From the NCBI GenBank assembly GCA_021372515.1, contig JAJFUG010000018.1:1-34759 (forward strand): a DNA stretch of 34,759 nt. The letters are read 5' to 3'. Shown piece after piece: positions 31,405 to 34,759 of the stretch (positions are counted from its first letter, which is position 1; every line of letters begins with the position of its first letter). This DNA comes from a bacterium (GTDB lineage: Bacteria; Gemmatimonadota; Glassbacteria; GWA2-58-10). The translations under genes and the position numbers were made by a program. A model generated the notes under the pieces. It did no database searches, was not told where the DNA came from, and was given only the letters and a program-made list of their open reading frames with translations.

Positions 31405-32043
31405 ATGGATGTCTCGACGATCGCGTCCGCCTGGGAGACCACCCGGGTCGGCTCCACCAGCGCCGTGGGTTCCGCCGCGCCGCCGGCGGAGGATGAAAAC
31501 GCGAACGTGACCACTCAGGAGGATACGGTCGATATTTCGCCGGAGGCGAAGGACAAAGCCGAGAAGGACCCAGGCGCTCAAGCCAGGGGCCTGTTGGAGA
31601 GTCTCAACATCCTGGATGGATTTTCACCGGAGGCGCTCAAGGAAAAATCCACGGCCCTGAAAGAGGACCTGGATGAACTGTTCCAGCGGGCCGGGATCGA
31701 CACCTCGACCGAGATCAGCCTGACCACGGGCTATGACGGCAGCGTGCTGGTGAGCGGCGAGCACCCGGACAAGGCCAAGATCGAGAAGCTTTTCGCCGAT
31801 AACCCCGAGCTGGCCAACCGGTTCCGCGAGGTGAGCGGCATGGCCTCGATGATCCGCGCCTGCCAGGAGGGTATCGCGTTCCAGAAGGCTTACGCCCAGG
31901 ACCCCGAAGCCGCTGTGGCGCAGTACTCTTACCTGTTCAACGACAATTACCAGCCCCAGTTCAATATGAGCTACACGGAAGATTCGATGTCGTTCTACTT
32001 CACCGACCTGTTCCACCAGGGGCGGCAATATCTGGAGTATTGA
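31405..32043 (+). CDS. Protein of unknown function, paralog 2 of a tandem MDVS pair
   Basis: A 212-residue soluble protein that begins MDVS like its neighbour. It has a low-complexity linker (about 15-38), the motif DTVDISPEAKDKAEK (about 40-54), and helical segments with LLESLNILDGFSPEALKEK. GYDGSVLVSGEHPDKAKIEKLF and DNPELANRF follow, then the C-terminal block GMASMIRACQEGIAFQKAY, YSYLF and MSYTEDSMSFYF. The paralog aligns over the full length, best in the C-terminal 60 residues. The ATG at 31405 follows AGGGAGG and matches the start of paralog 1; the longer frame from 31384 is a TTG overlapping the ribosome site. The two genes are 111 bp apart. Absence of a signal peptide suggests a cytoplasmic role or a non-Sec export route; no function is known to me. 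Confidence 0.78.
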   Translation: MDVSTIASAWETTRVGSTSAVGSAAPPAEDENANVTTQEDTVDISPEAKDKAEKDPGAQARGLLESLNILDGFSPEALKEKSTALKEDLDELFQRAGIDTSTEISLTTGYDGSVLVSGEHPDKAKIEKLFADNPELANRFREVSGMASMIRACQEGIAFQKAYAQDPEAAVAQYSYLFNDNYQPQFNMSYTEDSMSFYFTDLFHQGRQYLEY

Positions 32044-32068
32044 ACCGGTAAGAGCCTTAAATTCATGT

Positions 32069-32114
32069 ATAACGCCCGGCGGATAACATTGACTATTCAT
32101 TCGCCGGGCGTTAT
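32069..32114 (+). terminator. Perfect 13-bp hairpin after paralog 2
   Basis: ATAACGCCCGGCG (32069-32081) pairs perfectly with CGCCGGGCGTTAT (32102-32114) around a 20-base loop, 25 bases past the stop. Only a weak T-rich tail (GCTATTTAG) follows, so it may be a terminator or an mRNA-stabilising stem. Confidence 0.6.
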
Positions 32115-32202
32115 GCTATTTAGCCTTGATGCCGCAGCGCATTCCGTGACGGCCGCCCGCAGGCCGCAACAGTCCTGAGCCAGCAGACCAGGTTTCTATT
32201 CC

Positions 32203-33759
32203 ATGGACATTCCCCAGACAAAAGATGATACCAAAACGTCGCCGCTTCTCAGCCTGAGCGGTATCGGCAAGAGTTTCGGCGGGGTGAGCGTGCTCGCCGA
32301 TGTCCCGCTCGATCTGTTCCCCGGCGAGGTGCATATCCTGGCCGGAGAGAACGGCGCTGGCAAGAGCACCCTGATCAAGATCATGGCTGGGGTGTACCCC
32401 GATTTCGAGGGCCGGATCGTGCTGGACGGACGCGAGGTGCGGTTCCGCACGCCCCAGGAGGCCCTGGCCGCCGGGATCGCGGTGATCTACCAGGAAATTT
32501 CGCTGGTGGGCACGTTGAGTCTGGCTGACAACATGTTCCTGGGCCGCGAGATACACGCCCCGGCCGGAACTTTCGACCGTCGGGCACAGCAGGCCCGGGC
32601 GCGCGAGGTGCTTTCCGGCATGGGCCTGGACCTGGATGTCACCCGCCCGGCCGAGGAGTACCCCATCTCGATCCAGCAGATGGTGGAAATCGCCAAGGCC
32701 CTCTCCTGCAACGCCCGGGTGATCGTGATGGACGAGCCGACCAGCTCGCTCAGCGCCCCGGAGGTGGAGCGCCTGTTCGGGCTGATCGAGGGCCTCAAGC
32801 GCCGCGGCTGCGCGGTGGTCTATATCTCGCACAAGATGGAGGAAATCTACCGCATCGCCGACCGGATCACGGTGCTGCGCGACGGGCGCTGGGTGGGCTG
32901 CGCCCCGGCCGCCGAGTTGCCCGAGCCGGAGCTGGTGCGCTGGATGGTGGGCCGCGAGCTTTCCAGCCAGTTCCCGCCGCGCCGCGGACGGCGCGGGGCC
33001 GAGGCCCTGCGCGTGGAGGGCCTCACCCTGCTCGACAGCGCCGGCTCGGGCCGTCCCCTGGTCGAAAACCTCAGTTTCAGCCTGCGCGAGGGAGAAATCC
33101 TCGGCCTGGCCGGATTGCAGGGCTCCGGGGCCAGCGAGGCCCTGGGCGCGGTGTTCGGGGTCTACGGCGTCCCGGCGGCCGGACGGGTGAGTCTTTTCGG
33201 TGAGCCCCTGCCGCTCGGCTCGCCCGCCCGCTCGATCCGCCGTGGCCTGGCCCTTCTGACCAGCGACCGCAAGACCAACGGTTTCGTGCCGGAGATGGAC
33301 ATCACGCGGAATATCAGCCTGGCCTCGCTGCATCGTTTCTCGCCGGGCGGCTGGCTCCGTCACCGTGAGGAGCGCCGCGCCGCAGAGGCCCAGGCCGCGA
33401 GCCTCCGCCTCAGGGCCGCCTCGCTGGGCCAGCTCGTGGTCACCCTATCGGGCGGCAACCAGCAGAAAGTGATCCTGGCCAAGTGGCTGGAGACCGGACC
33501 CCGGGTGCTTCTTCTGGATGAGCCCACCCGCGGGGTGGATATCGGCGTGAAGCACGAAATCTACGAGCTGATGAACCGCTGGACCTATGACGGCTTGGCT
33601 GTGGTGCTGATCACCTCCGAGATGCCCGAGCTTCTGGCCATGAGCGACCGTATCCTGGTGCTCAGCCGTGGCCGGGCCACGGCCGAGTTCAACCGGGCCG
33701 AGGCGACACAGGAGAATATTCTTCAGGCGGCCATGGGCCGTTCTTCTCAGATTGCCTGA
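32203..33759 (+). CDS. Sugar ABC transporter ATPase with two ABC domains (RbsA/MglA/XylG type)
   Basis: A 518-residue cytoplasmic ATPase that powers monosaccharide import (CUT2 family). Domain 1 (about 14-245) has Walker A GENGAGKST (48-56), the sugar-type signature ISIQQMVEIAKAL and Walker B VIVMDEPTSSL. Domain 2 (about 262-510) has the usual degenerate P-loop (LAGLQGSGASE in place of GxxGxGKS), LSGGNQQKVILAKWL and VLLLDEPTRGVDIG. The degenerate second site is normal for this family. A permease gene follows after 17 bp. The sugar-binding protein gene is not in the window and probably lies to the right. No ribose kinase or regulator adjoins it. Confidence 0.95.
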   Translation: MDIPQTKDDTKTSPLLSLSGIGKSFGGVSVLADVPLDLFPGEVHILAGENGAGKSTLIKIMAGVYPDFEGRIVLDGREVRFRTPQEALAAGIAVIYQEISLVGTLSLADNMFLGREIHAPAGTFDRRAQQARAREVLSGMGLDLDVTRPAEEYPISIQQMVEIAKALSCNARVIVMDEPTSSLSAPEVERLFGLIEGLKRRGCAVVYISHKMEEIYRIADRITVLRDGRWVGCAPAAELPEPELVRWMVGRELSSQFPPRRGRRGAEALRVEGLTLLDSAGSGRPLVENLSFSLREGEILGLAGLQGSGASEALGAVFGVYGVPAAGRVSLFGEPLPLGSPARSIRRGLALLTSDRKTNGFVPEMDITRNISLASLHRFSPGGWLRHREERRAAEAQAASLRLRAASLGQLVVTLSGGNQQKVILAKWLETGPRVLLLDEPTRGVDIGVKHEIYELMNRWTYDGLAVVLITSEMPELLAMSDRILVLSRGRATAEFNRAEATQENILQAAMGRSSQIA

Positions 33760-33776
33760 CACAAGGGGAGACTGAA

Positions 33777-34759
33777 ATGCAGTCTGGTTCCACCACCAAT
33801 GCCGGAGCCGGCTCCAGCCTCAAGACACTGTTGGCCTCGCCCACAGTGCGGGCGCTGGCCGCCCTTATCGTGGTGTTCGCCCTGGGGCTGGTTTTCAACG
33901 CGGATGGCGCTTTCTACAAGTGGGGCACCCACCGCGACATGTTCCGCCAGGTTTCGGTCTACGGCATCCTGTCCTGCGGCATGACCCTGGTGATCGTGAC
34001 CGGCGGGATCGACCTTTCTGTGGGCAGTATCCTGGCCCTGGATGCCGTGCTGTTCAGCCTGTTCTCCATCCAGTACGGCTGGCCGGCCTGGATGGCGCTG
34101 CTTGCCTGTGTTGTGGCCGGAGTGGGCCTGGGTGCGGTCTCGGGCGGGATAATAGCAAAATTCCGGGTCCAGCCGTTCATCGCCACGCTGGCCATGATGG
34201 TGTTCGCGCGGGGGCTGGCCAAGCTGGTCTCGGGTGGACAGAAAGTCAGCACCGCCGTGCTCCAGGCGGATGGCTCCTACAAGTACGTGGATACGCCTAA
34301 ATTTTTCGATTTCCTCAATTCAAAAATCCTGGGCGACAACCTGGCCGTGGTCACGGTGGTGCTGGTGCTCTGCCTGCTGGTGAGCTGGGTCGTGCTCGAC
34401 CGTCTGCGCTGGGGACGGTACCTGTTCGCCCTGGGCGGCAACGAGGAGGCGGCCCGTCTGTCCGGCGTGCCGGTTGGGTTGGTCAAGGTGCTGGCCTATG
34501 GACTGAGCGGGTTTTTCTGCGCCCTGGCCGGAGTGTGCCAGGCGGCCCAGGAGCTGCAGGGCGATCCGGAGGCTGGTAACGCCTACGAGCTGTCGGCCAT
34601 CGCGATCGTGGTGATCGGCGGGACCAGCCTGCGCGGCGGCCGCGGCGGAGTGGGCCTCACCCTGCTGGGCATCCTGACTATCGGCTACCTCGAAAAAATA
34701 CTGAGCATCAACGCGGTGGGCGAGGAGAGCCGCCTGATGCTGACCGGCCTGATAATAAT
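33777..34759 (+). CDS. Sugar ABC transporter permease (RbsC-like), cut off at the right edge
   Basis: The frame opens at an ATG with AAGGGGAG (33763-33770) six bases before it and remains open for 327 codons to the window edge, nearly a full-length CUT2 permease. Multiple transmembrane helices are visible, and the family motifs MTLVIVTGGIDLSVGSILAL, FRVQPFIATLAMM, ALGGNEEAARLSGV, and IAIVVIGGTSLRGGRGG are all present. It should form the channel for the ATPase encoded just upstream. The substrate cannot be inferred from the permease. Confidence 0.93.
   Translation, partial: MQSGSTTNAGAGSSLKTLLASPTVRALAALIVVFALGLVFNADGAFYKWGTHRDMFRQVSVYGILSCGMTLVIVTGGIDLSVGSILALDAVLFSLFSIQYGWPAWMALLACVVAGVGLGAVSGGIIAKFRVQPFIATLAMMVFARGLAKLVSGGQKVSTAVLQADGSYKYVDTPKFFDFLNSKILGDNLAVVTVVLVLCLLVSWVVLDRLRWGRYLFALGGNEEAARLSGVPVGLVKVLAYGLSGFFCALAGVCQAAQELQGDPEAGNAYELSAIAIVVIGGTSLRGGRGGVGLTLLGILTIGYLEKILSINAVGEESRLMLTGLII

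Noticed and set aside
1-34759. CRISPR arrays, tRNA or rRNA genes
   Set aside because: I saw no regularly spaced repeats and no tRNA-like T-loop/acceptor pattern in the intergenic gaps; nearly all other sequence is accounted for by protein genes.

Overview
This is a G+C-rich (roughly 60-65 % by eye), densely packed bacterial chromosome segment. It has short intergenic gaps, good Shine-Dalgarno sites, rho-independent terminators, and many secreted or lipoprotein carbohydrate-active proteins. The mix of a DUF5916 outer-membrane-type protein, DUF5009 acyltransferase, CE7 esterases, GH2/GH4 enzymes and parallel beta-helix proteins suits an uncultivated, glycan-degrading Gram-negative of the FCB group or a neighbouring candidate phylum. 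That placement is inference; no rRNA or ribosomal protein gene is present to test it.

Layout. 1-960: 5' part of a minus-strand membrane acyltransferase. 1253-3745: hybrid sensor kinase with a periplasmic solute-binding domain. 3733-5231: minus-strand pair, ABM-domain protein then iron-type alcohol dehydrogenase. 5232-5689: repeat-bearing spacer. 5690-8741: L-serine dehydratase, a convergent DUF1330 protein, a secreted lectin-like protein and a small membrane protein. 8742-9388: second repeat-rich spacer. 9389-12547: divergent beta-helix lipoprotein and clan GH-A glycosidase lipoprotein. 12721-13238: RelE/Phd-type toxin-antitoxin pair. 13526-18021: DUF5916 protein then GH2 glycosidase. 18225-19595: GH4 glycosidase. 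19815-20671: DUF2975 membrane protein with its HTH partner. 20746-22506: secreted alpha/beta hydrolase, followed by a lone IS200-type tnpA. 23261-25871: tandem CE7-type esterases. 26030-27571: degenerate HD-GYP-like protein. 27600-28004: RidA. 28220-30065: zinc alcohol dehydrogenase and SDR. 30066-30621: inverted copy of the dispersed repeat. 30622-32043: two paralogous proteins of unknown function with a shared leader. 32203-34759: sugar ABC ATPase and (truncated) permease.

Functionally the window reads as a loose carbohydrate-use region. Exported enzymes would cut and deacetylate glycans (beta-helix protein, GH-A, GH2, CE7 pair, alpha/beta hydrolase), GH4 would act on small alpha-glycosides in the cytoplasm, the ADH/SDR pair would oxidise a polyol or sugar acid, and an RbsAC-like importer would bring in a monosaccharide. 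No SusC/SusD pair is visible, and no transcription factor obviously tied to these genes.

The least explained items are the two MDVS-type paralogs at 30622-32043 and a ~280-bp dispersed intergenic repeat present in two full copies (opposite orientations) plus one internally deleted copy. Next come an SDR whose catalytic lysine position is arginine and an HD-GYP-like protein lacking its metal-binding residues.
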